A stretch of 64,000 nt of DNA from Marivirga sericea (GTDB lineage: Bacteria; Bacteroidota; Bacteroidia; Cytophagales; Cyclobacteriaceae). Under the pieces are notes generated by a model. It was not told where the DNA came from. It saw only the letters and a program-made list of their open reading frames with translations, and ran no database searches. The position numbers were made by a program, and so were the translations under genes. The stretch is taken from the NCBI RefSeq assembly GCF_900177665.1, contig NZ_FXAW01000005.1:186001-250000 (forward strand). Direction: 5' to 3'. Position 1 is the first letter of the stretch. Each line of letters begins with the position of its first letter. Shown here in pieces: positions 43,565-52,267 of the stretch.

Positions 43565-44104
43565 TCAAAACTTGAGCAGAACATACCCATCTGCTACATT
43601 TTTTGTAATAGTAGTTAAAGCTGAAGTGGCAACAAGTGTATTTTTCCAGATTTCATTTCTTCCCAATTCCCTAGCTACCAACGATTGACCACAAACAATA
43701 ACATCTGCTCCTGCCTCAGCTAAAGCTTCCCAAACTACTATATTTGGATTTTTAGGGATTTTGTATTTTTCAAAATAATTACCGTGCGATAGCAAATCGA
43801 AAACAGCAGGACCATGAACAATCACTTTTACATCTAGATTAGCTGAAGAAACTCCCTCAATTCCGTGCAAATTCATAAGTCTTGCAATGTTATTTACCCA
43901 AAAAGAATACTGCTCTGGAGTCTCATTTCCCGAGACAAGCTCTACCACGATTTTTACTTTCTTACCAGCCACAAGCTGTTCTACCACATCATCAATTTGA
44001 TAAATACCCCCAAATCCTTTAACAATCGGAAATTGAGGCTCTTGGGCAAAAGCAGGAGTATTAAAAAGTACAATGACACATAAAATGGAAACGAAATATT
44101 TCAT
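43565..44104 (-). CDS. Secreted DsrE-family protein
   Basis: The 179-residue product has a signal peptide (about 1-20, ending AFAQ). A DsrE/DsrF-like alpha/beta domain follows. Visible parts are KIVVELVSGNE, VKVIVHGPAVFDLL and ADVIVCGQSLVARELGR, in which the single Cys after VIV is the usual sulfur-carrier position. DsrE-type proteins carry sulfur in persulfide form. An exported version suggests a periplasmic sulfur or redox role, but this is inferred. It is a single gene facing the DUF5916 gene, with about 185 bases between that show no terminator. Confidence 0.82.
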   Translation of the reverse strand: MKYFVSILCVIVLFNTPAFAQEPQFPIVKGFGGIYQIDDVVEQLVAGKKVKIVVELVSGNETPEQYSFWVNNIARLMNLHGIEGVSSANLDVKVIVHGPAVFDLLSHGNYFEKYKIPKNPNIVVWEALAEAGADVIVCGQSLVARELGRNEIWKNTLVATSALTTITKNVADGYVLLKF

Positions 44105-44279
44105 CTTGAAAATGCTTTAAAGTTTAAATCACAAATTACATCAAAATTCGGATTTTAACTTCTTTCAATTCCTTAAAAATATGATTTTTCATTGGAGCCT
44201 GATATTTTATATGAATTCACTTAATTTATTGCTGATATAATGGTTAATTTGCAACTTTTTAAAATGAACTTCACAATTA

Positions 44280-45032
44280 ATGGCATTACAGGAAGAATTT
44301 GAACAACAAGGTGTTTGGCTTTTTAAATATAGAGGGACTTTACCGGTAGTAATTTTATTTATTGGAATGGGCATTTATGTTTACACAGCTTTAAATCCCG
44401 AACTATTTATTATTCAAGATGCTACAATAAAAAGTTATTTTCTGATTTTTTGTATTGCAGTAAGTCTGTTTGGCCAGTATATCAGAGCATATACAGTGGG
44501 TCACACTCCAAAAAACACCTCAGGCAGAAATACCGGCAAACAAATAGCAGATACGCTCAACACCACCGGAATCTACTCAACTGTTAGGCACCCTCTCTAT
44601 TTTGGTAACTTTTTCATGTGGTTAGGACCAGCTCTATTAACTGAAAATATTTGGTTCGTTGTTGCTTTTATTTTATTCTATTGGGTGTACTATGAGCGAA
44701 TCATGTTTGCCGAAGAACAATTCTTAAGAAGAAAGTTCAAAGAGACTTATACGACTTGGGCTGAAAAAACACCTGCCTTCATTCCTACATTTAAAAGTTT
44801 TGTGAAACCTAATTTAACATTTAGCTGGAAGAAAGTATTGAAAAAAGAGAAAAATGGGTTTGCTGCCATTTTTATCATCTTTAGTGCATTCGATGTAACA
44901 GCAGAGCTATTGAAGGGTACTCAAAATTTTAATATCTATCTCTTAATTGCTGCTGCAATTTCTATTGTTTTGTATTTGATTTTGAAAGCTCTAAAGACAT
45001 CTTCTCTCTTAAAATTGGATGCAGATAGATAA
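44280..45032 (+). CDS. Integral membrane methyltransferase (isoprenylcysteine/phospholipid methyltransferase-like)
   Basis: The 250-residue membrane protein has about five to six helices. A conserved SAM-binding region holds GIYSTVRHPLYFGNFFMW and YERIMFAEEQFLRRKFKETYTTW, the RHP...EE pattern of the ICMT/PEMT superfamily. The substrate may be a lipid or small isoprenoid; the sequence does not decide. Two extra helices at the C-terminus (about 200-245) follow the catalytic part. The gene ends at a T-rich hairpin terminator and is convergent with a lipoprotein gene. Confidence 0.8.
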   Translation: MALQEEFEQQGVWLFKYRGTLPVVILFIGMGIYVYTALNPELFIIQDATIKSYFLIFCIAVSLFGQYIRAYTVGHTPKNTSGRNTGKQIADTLNTTGIYSTVRHPLYFGNFFMWLGPALLTENIWFVVAFILFYWVYYERIMFAEEQFLRRKFKETYTTWAEKTPAFIPTFKSFVKPNLTFSWKKVLKKEKNGFAAIFIIFSAFDVTAELLKGTQNFNIYLLIAAAISIVLYLILKALKTSSLLKLDADR

Positions 45033-45062
45033 AAACCAAACAATTTTTGCTATTAAGATTTT

Positions 45063-45096
45063 AAGCTGCTTCAGAACGAATCAGCTTTTTTTTTTA
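45063..45096 (+). terminator. Rho-independent terminator after the membrane methyltransferase gene
   Basis: AAGCTGcTTC pairs with GAAtCAGCTT (one internal mismatch) around AGAAC and is followed by a long T-run. The T-run reaches into the stop codon of the convergent lipoprotein gene. Confidence 0.75.
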
Positions 45097-45768
45097 ATCC
45101 TCGCTCAGGGCCTCTTCAGCTTCGGATTCTTTTGATTTTTCACCCTCGTCATTATCAGATTTATCTTTCCCTCTGAAAATTCGCTTAAAAAAGCCTTTTT
45201 TCTCATTTGAAGTCGAATCAGAAACATTTTCAACTTCATTACTTTCGGCTTTTGCTTTAGCTGAATCTCTTTGCGCTGCTTGTGCTCTTAAAATGTCATT
45301 CCCGACTAGCAACATATAGTTTACAAAATCTACATTATATTTAAATCTCTTTGTATTATCCCAGGCATCTTGTCCTTGTGCAATCTGTGCTGAATCAAGT
45401 TGTGGGGTAAATGGTGATTTTTCCTTTATCTCTCCTCCCTCAGCCATTTCTGGTACGCCATTTTTTCGAACATCTAGTAATGAATCAACCTCTTCACTGT
45501 ATACATCTTCCTGTTTCACTTTGAGCAATCCTTGTTCTTTCCAATAACCGTACTTCTTCTCGGAAATACCATAGATATTGGTTTTATAGTTACTTGTTGC
45601 GGTTGAGGCAGTTAAAACCAACGAATCCCCTTGGAATAAGGAAAATCGTTTCCTTTGTTCCTCCTCATCTAATATATAACTACTTTGGAAAGCAGCACAT
45701 ACCATTTTGTCTTTACAGCCTGTAAAAACAAAGAAAACAAGTAGATATAAATGGATGTGCTTTTTCAT
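45094..45768 (-). CDS. Lipoprotein with acidic C-terminal tail, unknown function
   Basis: The 224-residue product has a lipoprotein signal peptide with lipobox FTGC and lipidation at C18. Residues about 22-45 (VCAAFQSSYILDEEEQRKRFSLF) form a motif I associate with Cytophagales lipoproteins of unknown role; this is recollection, not a search result. The middle part is polar. The C-terminal 60 residues are rich in K, E, D and S (EKKGFFKRIFRGKDKSD...) and probably disordered. Start and the upstream GDSL gene's stop share one base (TAATG), so they are translationally coupled. Confidence 0.75.
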   Translation of the reverse strand: MKKHIHLYLLVFFVFTGCKDKMVCAAFQSSYILDEEEQRKRFSLFQGDSLVLTASTATSNYKTNIYGISEKKYGYWKEQGLLKVKQEDVYSEEVDSLLDVRKNGVPEMAEGGEIKEKSPFTPQLDSAQIAQGQDAWDNTKRFKYNVDFVNYMLLVGNDILRAQAAQRDSAKAKAESNEVENVSDSTSNEKKGFFKRIFRGKDKSDNDEGEKSKESEAEEALSED

Positions 45769-46454
45769 TAATCTTTCAGTAATTGAAAAACTCCAGGTTC
45801 AATGTATTCTGCCCATTCCGCATACATTTTCGCTGAAGGATGTAATTTATCGCTGGCTACATATCCTGTATCCCAAAAGGCTTTTAAAGAAATTGGAGTA
45901 ATATCGAAAAATGCAATGCCATATTCATGACAGAGGTTCCTAGCAATTCGATTATATTCGTTTAATTCTTTAGCTATCAGTGCAGCATTCTTATTATTTT
46001 CTATTGCGAAAGGCGTAACACCATAATCAGGAATACTTACAACAAACACTCTATCTGTCTTTTTGCCTGCTAAATTGATAGCCTTCTTTAAAAGCAACTC
46101 AAATTCTTCTTGGTATTGCTTGATTCCATATCCTCTATATTGATTATTAACTCCGATCAACAAGCTAACGAGATCAAAATTAACATCTTGAATCAAGGCG
46201 TCATTTTCAATTGCCTCTAATAACTCATCTGTTGTCCATCCTGTGGTAGCAATAATCTTATTAAGTTCTAAGTCAATTCCTCTGCTATGTAGCTTTTCTA
46301 CGAGCACCTTCGACCAAGTATTTTCACTTTCCACCGCCTCGCCAATTGTATAAGAATCTCCTAATGCTAAATATGATTTTGAATCTTGTGCCATAATATT
46401 ATTGGATCCATTCCAAAACAAAATCAAAATTACTAGAGATTTTAGGATTTTCAT
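45768..46454 (-). CDS. Secreted SGNH/GDSL hydrolase
   Basis: The protein is an exported esterase/lipase of the SGNH family. A signal peptide (about 1-23, ending IMAQ) precedes LALGDSYTIGE, block I with the nucleophile Ser. The oxyanion block LIGVNNQYRG is block III, and DKLHPSAKMYAEWAE holds the catalytic D and H (block V). The start chosen is the ATG at 46454 (MKILKSLVIL); an ATG three codons upstream (46463) is also possible. With this start the protein is 228 residues. Its substrate may be an acyl ester or a sugar acetyl group. It precedes the lipoprotein gene in a two-gene operon. Confidence 0.88.
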   Translation of the reverse strand: MKILKSLVILILFWNGSNNIMAQDSKSYLALGDSYTIGEAVESENTWSKVLVEKLHSRGIDLELNKIIATTGWTTDELLEAIENDALIQDVNFDLVSLLIGVNNQYRGYGIKQYQEEFELLLKKAINLAGKKTDRVFVVSIPDYGVTPFAIENNKNAALIAKELNEYNRIARNLCHEYGIAFFDITPISLKAFWDTGYVASDKLHPSAKMYAEWAEYIEPGVFQLLKD

Positions 46455-46759
46455 AATCGTCATTATAAATAAAATGCAATTTAAAATATATTAGTTGAAA
46501 TAAAAATAATCTTTTCATATAGTTGTAGAGATGAATACGTACATAGACCAACTTAATAGCAAATCTTTACCAACTAAAAAATATGCAAAAGAAGGAAACG
46601 GGTTCCAACAAGTAAAATTACCAAAAATCAGAGAAATTCATATACAATTATAGGCGCTTAGTCGAAAAAAGCTCTATCATCTCATAATTTTTCCTTTTTT
46701 TTAATATTTAAAACATTGAATAGTTGTTTTTCATTCAAACCTTCAAAATACATTTTTCT
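46455..46759. other. Divergent intergenic region between GDSL hydrolase and OmpA-like genes
   Basis: About 305 AT-rich bases. A 40-codon open frame (46531-46653, plus strand) is present but has no signal peptide, promoter or recognisable motif, so it is not called as a gene. No clear -7 element or RNA structure was found. Confidence 0.6.
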
Positions 46760-48319
46760 TTGAGAACGTTTATATCAGTTATCATTCTCTTTCTACCTTT
46801 TTTAGCTACAGCTCAAGAAAAAGTAACAACTGAAGGTGTCCCTGGAGCTATCAATAGCACCTCTCAGGACGTAAGGCCTATTATTTCAGATGATGGCAAA
46901 AAACTATATCTAAACAGAAGATTCCACCCAGAAAATATAAAAGGTAATAAGGATTTTCAAGATGTATGGGTAAGCCAATTGGATTCTAGAGGCATTTGGA
47001 GCAAACCTAAAAATCTTGGTACAGATTACAATGACAAAAGACCTAATGATCTGGTGAGAGCAAGCAAAAATGACGACTCGCTCATCTTTGTAAATACCAA
47101 ATATCGAGGTGTAAATTCGGAATTAGCGCTTTTTACAAAAGGAAGTACTAATCCCAAAAATTTCCCTATTGATGGATTCTATAATAACAATCCCTACGTA
47201 GATTATGACTATAACTTTAAGCATCAAGTTATTTTAATGGCTGTCGAACGGAAAGATTCTGAAGGTGATCAGGATTTATATTATAGTGTTTATCAAGAAT
47301 CTTCCAAAAGATTCAGCACCCCTATGAATATAGGGAAAGTCATTAACTCAGATAAAGCAGACTTTGCACCCTTTCTTACAAATGATGGTAACACTCTTTT
47401 TTTTGCCAGTTACGGACATGGAGGTCGAGGTGCCGCTGATCTATATATGTCACACCGAACAGGAGATGGATGGGATAAATGGACGGAACCTCAAAACTTA
47501 GGTAATGTAATTAACACAAAATTTGAAGAAACATTCGTTTCTATTGATCCTAGTTTTGATTATTTGTATTATGATTCTTACCCACCTGGCGCTGGAAATC
47601 GCAATATCTGGCGAGCAACGCTTTCAACAGAAATAAAGGATCAGATAATAGCCGCTAGAGACCGGACTAAGCAAAAAGTGAAAATCGAACAGGAAGTAAT
47701 TCGAGAACCTCAACCTGAGAAAGTTATAGCAGAAAACACAACAGCTAATGAAGTTGATACTAATGAAAAAATAGTGACAGACTCCCTTCAAGAAACCGCT
47801 TTCATTAATGAGAATGAAGCTGTTGCTTACGATCCTAAACCTGACCCTGTAACTATTGATCAAGAGATGGATTATGCTAAAGAACAAGAAAGAAATAATC
47901 AAGGATTTCTATCACAACTTGGTGCAAAACTGGGCCTAGGTGAGGAAGAAGAAATTGAATTAATAGAGGCTGGAACTAAAGGAAAGAAAATAAACCGTAA
48001 TATTTATTTTAGATTCAATTCCGACAAACTGCAAGGAAAATTTAGTGTTCTTTTAGATATGATTAGTGAAGAATTAGAAAAAAACCCGCAAGTAAAAATT
48101 TTACTTGAAGGTCATACTGATGCTATTGGGGGAGAGGATATAAATATTGACTTGTCTTGCAATAGAGCTGATAATATCAAAGAAGCTCTTATTGCAAGAG
48201 GTGTCAATCAATATAGAATAGAGATTAGCTGCGAAGGAAAAGAAAGACCTATTGCCACGAATGATGATGAATTTGAAGGAAGAGAACTTAACAGAAGAGT
48301 AGAGTTCTATTTGTTTTGA
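46760..48319 (+). CDS. OmpA-family protein with PD40 beta-propeller repeats
   Basis: An exported protein with a signal peptide ending FLATAQ. A WD40-like PD40 propeller follows (about 25-290, repeats such as DVRPIISDDGKKLYLNRR and ADFAPFLTNDGNTLFFASYG). A polar linker comes next, then a C-terminal OmpA domain that binds peptidoglycan (IYFRFNSDKLQG, LLEGHTDAIGGEDINIDLSCNRA, ELNRRVEFYLF). The start is uncertain: TTG at 46760 gives a compact signal peptide (MRTFISVIILFLPF), while TTG at 46724 adds 12 residues. Related proteins in Bacteroidota occur with type IX secretion components, but none are adjacent here. The 3' end overlaps the convergent mmcQ-like gene by 13 bases. Confidence 0.88.
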   Translation: MRTFISVIILFLPFLATAQEKVTTEGVPGAINSTSQDVRPIISDDGKKLYLNRRFHPENIKGNKDFQDVWVSQLDSRGIWSKPKNLGTDYNDKRPNDLVRASKNDDSLIFVNTKYRGVNSELALFTKGSTNPKNFPIDGFYNNNPYVDYDYNFKHQVILMAVERKDSEGDQDLYYSVYQESSKRFSTPMNIGKVINSDKADFAPFLTNDGNTLFFASYGHGGRGAADLYMSHRTGDGWDKWTEPQNLGNVINTKFEETFVSIDPSFDYLYYDSYPPGAGNRNIWRATLSTEIKDQIIAARDRTKQKVKIEQEVIREPQPEKVIAENTTANEVDTNEKIVTDSLQETAFINENEAVAYDPKPDPVTIDQEMDYAKEQERNNQGFLSQLGAKLGLGEEEEIELIEAGTKGKKINRNIYFRFNSDKLQGKFSVLLDMISEELEKNPQVKILLEGHTDAIGGEDINIDLSCNRADNIKEALIARGVNQYRIEISCEGKERPIATNDDEFEGRELNRRVEFYLF

Positions 48320-48663
48320 TTTACTTCCTCTCTAAGTCTTTTTGGTAATTTCGAAACTACCAAATCGTAACTGTGGTTCACCCAGTGGAATATTTCTCTA
48401 TCCGCTAAACTACCATCAAAGTTGATAGTATTCCAATGCTTCTTATTCATATGATAGCCGGGTTTAACTGCTTCAAATCTTTCTCTAAGCTTGACCGCCT
48501 CATTCGGATCACATTTCAGATTAACACTTTGAAATAACTCAACATCGATCAAAGCAAATATTTTACCCATGACCTTGAATGCTAAGGTATTTTCATCAAA
48601 TGGTAACTCTTCAGTCACTCCATATTTTTGGATACAGAAATTTCTAAAATCTTCAATATTCAT
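48307..48663 (-). CDS. MmcQ/YjbR family protein
   Basis: The 118-residue soluble protein matches the MmcQ/YjbR (DUF419) family, a small double-wing fold often described as DNA-binding but of uncertain role. Family signs include the N-terminal NIEDFRNFCIQKYGVTEELPFDENTLAFKV. VNLKCDPNEAVKLRERF, PGYHMNKKHWNTI and SYDLVVSKLPKRLR follow. Length is normal. A -7 element lies 42 bases upstream. The stop lies within the end of the OmpA-like gene. Confidence 0.88.
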   Translation of the reverse strand: MNIEDFRNFCIQKYGVTEELPFDENTLAFKVMGKIFALIDVELFQSVNLKCDPNEAVKLRERFEAVKPGYHMNKKHWNTINFDGSLADREIFHWVNHSYDLVVSKLPKRLREEVNQNK

Positions 48664-48705
48664 AGAAAGCTACTTCGATTTCAATTCATCTAAACTAAGC
48701 TTAAA

Positions 48706-48713
48706 CAAAGATA
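48706..48713 (-). promoter_or_regulatory. Bacteroidota -7 element for the MmcQ gene
   Basis: On the minus strand this reads TATCTTTG, an exact TAnnTTTG match, 42 bases upstream of the ATG at 48663. Confidence 0.4.
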
Positions 48714-48797
48714 CTGAACATATTAGCTACCGCAAGACGCAAAAAATAACTAATTGGAACATTTTCTTCATTTCATGTCTCCACTGCAGATAGGAAC

Positions 48798-50051
48798 TCA
48801 AACAGTGTTTTTATTTCTATATTTATTCAAAACAGTTAAAACCAAGAGCCATAAAAACGGCATATAAGCCACTTCATATCGAATCAAACTTCCAAAGTTC
48901 GGAGTAGCAATTGTAATAACAGCCGACAGCACTGATCCGTAAATCAAAATAGCTATTCCCCACCACAACTCAGCCTTATTGAATATTAGCTTTCTTGAAA
49001 TAATAATTGCCGAAATCACTGCAAGACTGAAAAATGTTTTTTCTATAGCCCACAGTAAAGAGAAAACACTAAATGATTCCCAGATAAAAGGTCTGAAAAT
49101 TCCAGTAAACCAAGAAATAGGAAGATTTTTAATAAAAAACCATACATCATTTTCTGCATTTTGAAAATGAATTATAGCATCCGTAGAATTAACAACTATA
49201 GCATCATGGCTGATACGGACTAATTCAAAAAAACGACCACTGTTAAATACAGGATGGATAAAGGCAATCCCGAATCCCCCTATTATTAAAAGCGCAAAAT
49301 AAAGTATGAGCTTTTTTGAAAACGAAAATCGCCTTAAAAACCTAGCTCGATAGAATACGAGGGTCAAAATTAGGACAGGCATCAAAGTGATAGGGACATA
49401 ATACTTCACCTTCCAAAGTACATATATACTGAGGATAGTAGGTATGAAATACCACCACTTCTGTCGCTTCTTTAACCATCTTATTATTACTATACCTAGC
49501 ACATAAATAGCAGTAGTCATCAAGCTCTCCTTTAATAAGCCAGAACTCCAAAATGTAATAGAGGGAACGAAAAGTATAGCTACGTAGATCACTAATTTAT
49601 TGTCGCTAGTACTTCTAACTAGTTCACGAGCAAAACCCCAAGTAGCTAAAGCAGAGAAAAAGCTCACATAGGCACTCATTATCAAATAATTGCCTTGCGT
49701 GAAGGCTGTTAACATACTCAAAAATCGCACAAAAAAGAACGTTCTTGGTTCTGCCTGAGCTGAAAAATCAGCATGAGTTAAGCTTAGAGGAGCAATTCCA
49801 ACCCATTCAGAAAAGGAGATCCTATCGGTTTGAAAAAAGTTGAAGAGCACTTGAGCTTGTTCGTGGAAATAAATTGTGTCTCCAACACCCTCATAGTAGG
49901 TCCAGTATAAAAAGCCCATTAATAATCCGCAACTTATTTTCAGCACACTAAAAATAGCAAAGACAATTCGATCATCTCTTCTTGTTTGTGCCCTCATAAT
50001 CAAGAAGAAACCTACTATAGTAAGCAGTGCAAGTATGAAAAATGACATCAT
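48798..50051 (-). CDS. Polytopic membrane protein of unknown function
   Basis: The 417-residue protein has about ten to eleven hydrophobic helices and short loops. The pattern, with an early loop carrying acidic and aromatic residues (YYEGVGDTIYFHEQA), resembles GT-C glycosyltransferases and polysaccharide polymerases. The loop's D-T and E may be a substrate site. No family motif is certain. The ATG overlaps the upstream DUF2851 stop by 4 bases, so the two are coupled. A polysaccharide-related role is an inference only. Confidence 0.75.
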   Translation of the reverse strand: MMSFFILALLTIVGFFLIMRAQTRRDDRIVFAIFSVLKISCGLLMGFLYWTYYEGVGDTIYFHEQAQVLFNFFQTDRISFSEWVGIAPLSLTHADFSAQAEPRTFFFVRFLSMLTAFTQGNYLIMSAYVSFFSALATWGFARELVRSTSDNKLVIYVAILFVPSITFWSSGLLKESLMTTAIYVLGIVIIRWLKKRQKWWYFIPTILSIYVLWKVKYYVPITLMPVLILTLVFYRARFLRRFSFSKKLILYFALLIIGGFGIAFIHPVFNSGRFFELVRISHDAIVVNSTDAIIHFQNAENDVWFFIKNLPISWFTGIFRPFIWESFSVFSLLWAIEKTFFSLAVISAIIISRKLIFNKAELWWGIAILIYGSVLSAVITIATPNFGSLIRYEVAYMPFLWLLVLTVLNKYRNKNTV

Positions 50052-51328
50052 CTTTTAAATATGGATAAGCCGATGCTGCAATCCAAGCATTTCTTCGGTT
50101 GACAATATTCGTTATGAAGCTGAATCATCGCTTGCGAATCAAATGCAGATTTAGTTTCCTTTCCTAAGACAGTGAATTTTTTGGTAATATAGTTCTTTTC
50201 TGCTTTAATATCATTTAATAAAGTAATGGCTTTATCCATATATTTATCTTCCCCTATGCTCTTAGCATAAAGTGCTAAAAGTGGCGGAATGCAATTTATA
50301 ATCAAGGTTTTTAAAGAAGTTTGACCTAATTGCTTGAGACGAAATTTACTTTGTCTGTCAAATTGGTAATGGTTTAACCAATAGTCAGATAAAGTAGCTC
50401 TCAATTTTTTTTGAATCACTTTCAAATCCATGTTAATTACAAAAGCATCAAAGAGGGACGGGGAAATATGTAAAATTTGAGCTAATTCTGCGATTCTTAT
50501 CGTGGGAAAATTGGCAGGTCGCAACCTGAGAAACCGCCATTCATGGGCATTCATTTCACCGCTGAAAACAGATTTGTGTTTATGCTTCAAAAACTGCCAT
50601 TCCTGTCTCAATTCATTCGGATAATCATCTTCAAAATCCTGCGATAGAAACCCAGCTGCTCCGAAAAGTAAAGCCTCTAGCTGAAAAATCGAAGAACTAT
50701 ATTTCTTCAATAAACTAAAAGGTAAAACTTCAGCTAAACGTTCAAAGGGATGTTGATTAACCTTGAATCCCATCGCAGACAATAACATAAAATAAGATGC
50801 TTGATCCCAATCTTGACAAACTTCTTCAAAATGCTTTTTAACCTTATTTGATTTCTGATGAAGTCGTTCTACCAATACTTTTTCAAACATTTCTATTTTG
50901 AACAAGTCACTGGTTTGAATCCAATGTTTTGTACATGGAATTTCATCTTTTGAGCTTTTAAGTTGTTGATATTTTTCGATCAAGCTATAATCTACACGAT
51001 TTTTCAATTCAATAGTGGGAATATTGCTGCCGTCAGGATGTTGAATTGGTTTATCATTTTGCCAAACCACGTGTAAAATCACATTTTCGTAGCTAGGATC
51101 AAGTTGGTGCTTATGCCTATTCCAGTCGGAGGATTTGATATGAATCTCTACGGCTCCATTCCATTCAATATCATCTATAAAAACTTTTGCTTGTTGAAAG
51201 TCGGGACCTGCATGAGTGTGTCCAAAGCCTGCATTGATGGTTTTTACTTTACTTCCATCAGTACTTACCAAATCAGATTTATCAAATTTTTGATAACGCC
51301 AGACATAGTGTAAAAAATCTTCTTTCAT
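50048..51328 (-). CDS. DUF2851 family protein
   Basis: The 426-residue soluble protein belongs to DUF2851, a Bacteroidota family of unknown function. It opens MKEDFLHYVWRYQKFD, followed by the family block TINAGFGHTHAGPDFQQAKV and WNGAVEIHIKSSDWNRH; the H, E and K pattern there is nuclease-like in look, though unproven. The C-terminus has a Cys cluster (CQPKKCLDC), possibly metal-binding. Length is normal. It is coupled to the downstream membrane protein gene. Confidence 0.88.
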   Translation of the reverse strand: MKEDFLHYVWRYQKFDKSDLVSTDGSKVKTINAGFGHTHAGPDFQQAKVFIDDIEWNGAVEIHIKSSDWNRHKHQLDPSYENVILHVVWQNDKPIQHPDGSNIPTIELKNRVDYSLIEKYQQLKSSKDEIPCTKHWIQTSDLFKIEMFEKVLVERLHQKSNKVKKHFEEVCQDWDQASYFMLLSAMGFKVNQHPFERLAEVLPFSLLKKYSSSIFQLEALLFGAAGFLSQDFEDDYPNELRQEWQFLKHKHKSVFSGEMNAHEWRFLRLRPANFPTIRIAELAQILHISPSLFDAFVINMDLKVIQKKLRATLSDYWLNHYQFDRQSKFRLKQLGQTSLKTLIINCIPPLLALYAKSIGEDKYMDKAITLLNDIKAEKNYITKKFTVLGKETKSAFDSQAMIQLHNEYCQPKKCLDCSIGLSIFKR

Positions 51329-51549
51329 TAGGTCAATAGTTGGTTGAAAAATGAATATCTGAAAACTATGAATTTATTACAAGTTGGGCTTGGTTTTTAT
51401 CCATCAGCTGATGTCATGACTTTCTAATTAAAAGCTTTTGGAGGACGCTTAAGTTTTGATGGTAGAAACCCCTTTAATTACCTAAAGATCTATGCTCTCT
51501 AATGAACACAAAATCAACTTAAGTCCAGAAGAACAGTTGGTTTAAATTT
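51329..51549. other. Intergenic region between the small barrel and DUF2851 genes
   Basis: These 221 AT-rich bases follow the small barrel gene and precede DUF2851 on the minus strand. No exact -7 element, terminator hairpin or open frame over 20 codons was noticed. Confidence 0.5.
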
Positions 51550-52101
51550 TTAAAACCTGAAGTTTATTCCTGCAAATGCCTTTCTATATGATGTCTCTTG
51601 GAAAAAATCATATTCCAGAAACAGTCCGAAACTTCTGTAGATACTGTACCTTGCTCCTATTCCTAACTGGATATCCTTACGTTTACTTTTTGGAAACAAA
51701 TACGCATCGGGATAATCGTAAACAAATCCTTTACGAAATTTTAGAGCGATATAAACTTCGAATTTATCTTGATGTCTTACCTCCGGAATCAATTTTGTTA
51801 AAAATATATTTGAATTAAAACCTATGGTAAAGATAGGTCTTTGAACGTCTTTGTATTCGTTTGTAGAATCATTGTAAGCGACAGGAATCAGAATTTTATC
51901 ATATCCAAAATGGATACCCACCTCCAAAATATTCTTAAAAACCTTTTGATTATACTCGATCCCAATGTAAGAGTATGAGGATAAAGTTGTGAAGTTGTAA
52001 GCCGATACCCCAGATTTTATTTCTCTTTTTAAGTCTTGAGCAGTTATTGTAAAAAGCGATACTTTAAGTACAATGAGAAGCAAAGGAACACCTTTTTTCA
52101 T
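51550..52101 (-). CDS. Small outer-membrane beta-barrel-like protein
   Basis: The protein has a signal peptide (MKKGVPLLLIVLKVSLFTITAQ, residues about 1-22, cut after Q). It continues with alternating amphipathic strands, ending in an aromatic residue (FAGINFRF). That is the usual outer-membrane beta-barrel signature. From ATG at 52101 it is 183 residues; the upstream TTG at 52116 adds five. About eight strands would fit an OmpW/OmpX-size barrel. I do not recognise a specific family. It is a single gene, with 151 bases to the divergent SpmAB-like gene. Confidence 0.78.
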   Translation of the reverse strand: MKKGVPLLLIVLKVSLFTITAQDLKREIKSGVSAYNFTTLSSYSYIGIEYNQKVFKNILEVGIHFGYDKILIPVAYNDSTNEYKDVQRPIFTIGFNSNIFLTKLIPEVRHQDKFEVYIALKFRKGFVYDYPDAYLFPKSKRKDIQLGIGARYSIYRSFGLFLEYDFFQETSYRKAFAGINFRF

Positions 52102-52267
52102 AAATGAATTATTCAACGCTATTTTCTTATAATGTTAATGTTAAAATAAATATTATAAAAGTTGTTTCCTCTAATTTGTTATCCATGGTTTCATCATAAC
52201 TCAATTTCTTTCTACATATTTCCACCTCATTATTGTAAAATCATCATTTTAGTGATTAATTGCGCAC

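Noticed and set aside
46531-46653. 40-codon open frame on the plus strand between the GDSL and OmpA-like genes
   Set aside because: No promoter, signal peptide or motif, and it lies in AT-rich intergenic DNA; it may be chance.
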